Origin: Desulfotomaculum sp.
Lineage (GTDB): Bacteria; Bacillota; Desulfotomaculia; Desulfotomaculales; Nap2-2B
DNA: 22,409 nt
Direction of reading: 5' to 3'
Assembly: GCA_003485325.1 (NCBI GenBank)
Contig: DMZI01000032.1
Span: 1 to 22,409, forward strand
Position numbers and translations under genes: made by a program
Part shown: one piece after another, positions 22,317 through 22,409 of the stretch
Numbering within the stretch: position 1 is the stretch's first letter
Layout of the letters: the number at the start of each line of letters is the position of its first letter
Notes under the pieces: model-generated
Database searches by the model: none
What the model was told of the DNA's origin: nothing
The model's input: only the letters and a program-made list of their open reading frames with translations

Positions 22317-22409
22317 TAGCGGCGCTGCAAAGGCGGCAAGGTAAATTTAAAAAATATAGCCACCATTATACTTCTGATTTCATTCAGCCTCTTCAAGAAA
22401 CTACCAGTG

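Overview
The window looks like a chromosomal segment of a spore-forming, strictly anaerobic Firmicute of the Peptococcaceae type (Pelotomaculum/Desulfotomaculum-like). This placement is inferred from gene content, not from a database search. It rests on spore genes (a PdaA-like deacetylase, sleB-ypeB), a true two-cysteine DsrC, a SCIFF peptide with its radical SAM maturase, strong AGGAGG-type ribosome sites, TTG/GTG starts, and remnants of a MenB/BadI-like hydratase.

Layout. 1-320: a minus-strand tRNA-Thr/tRNA-Met operon with promoter and terminator. 330-950: no intact gene, but a structured dispersed repeat (copy A). 952-2415: an APC amino acid permease. 2467-3261: an Mrp-type Fe-S carrier ATPase, lying downstream of a decayed DUF134-family regulator gene (3360-3583). 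3819-5897: topoisomerase III. 6054-6932: a MenB/BadI-type hydratase pseudogene with several lesions. 7140-7514: a NifX/NifB-C-like protein. 7710-8750: a GalT-like HIT-fold nucleotidyltransferase. 9083-10003: a tiny hicAB island bounded by a 58-bp direct repeat of the 3' end of tRNA-fMet. 9959-10316: tRNA-fMet, tRNA-Tyr and tRNA-Thr with promoter. 10504-11457: PdaA-like deacetylase. 11484-13295: lepA. 13427-15567: sleB-ypeB. 15620-18864: a minus-strand run of TPR protein, HExxH peptidase, murA and dsrC. 18879-19025: repeat copy B. 19027-20583: SCIFF peptide and maturase. 20774-21753: DUF2007 protein and Sir2 deacylase, converging on and overlapping ispF (21719-22207).

How the parts relate. Spore cortex and cell-wall functions (PdaA-like, SleB/YpeB, MurA) make up the middle third. 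The mrp region and the NifX-like gene appear to share a regulatory site: the identical 14-mer TGAACATATGCTCA lies 2-3 nt after the -10 box of both promoters. The local DUF134-type gene, the obvious candidate regulator, is broken.

The items most worth following up are these. (1) The shared operator and the broken regulator. (2) A SCIFF peptide in which one of the six cysteines is Ile, while the proposed Cys-Thr thioether partners are kept. (3) The integrase-free hicAB cassette at tRNA-fMet. (4) A structured repeat whose two copies show a compensatory base pair, one copy carrying a 107-bp insertion.
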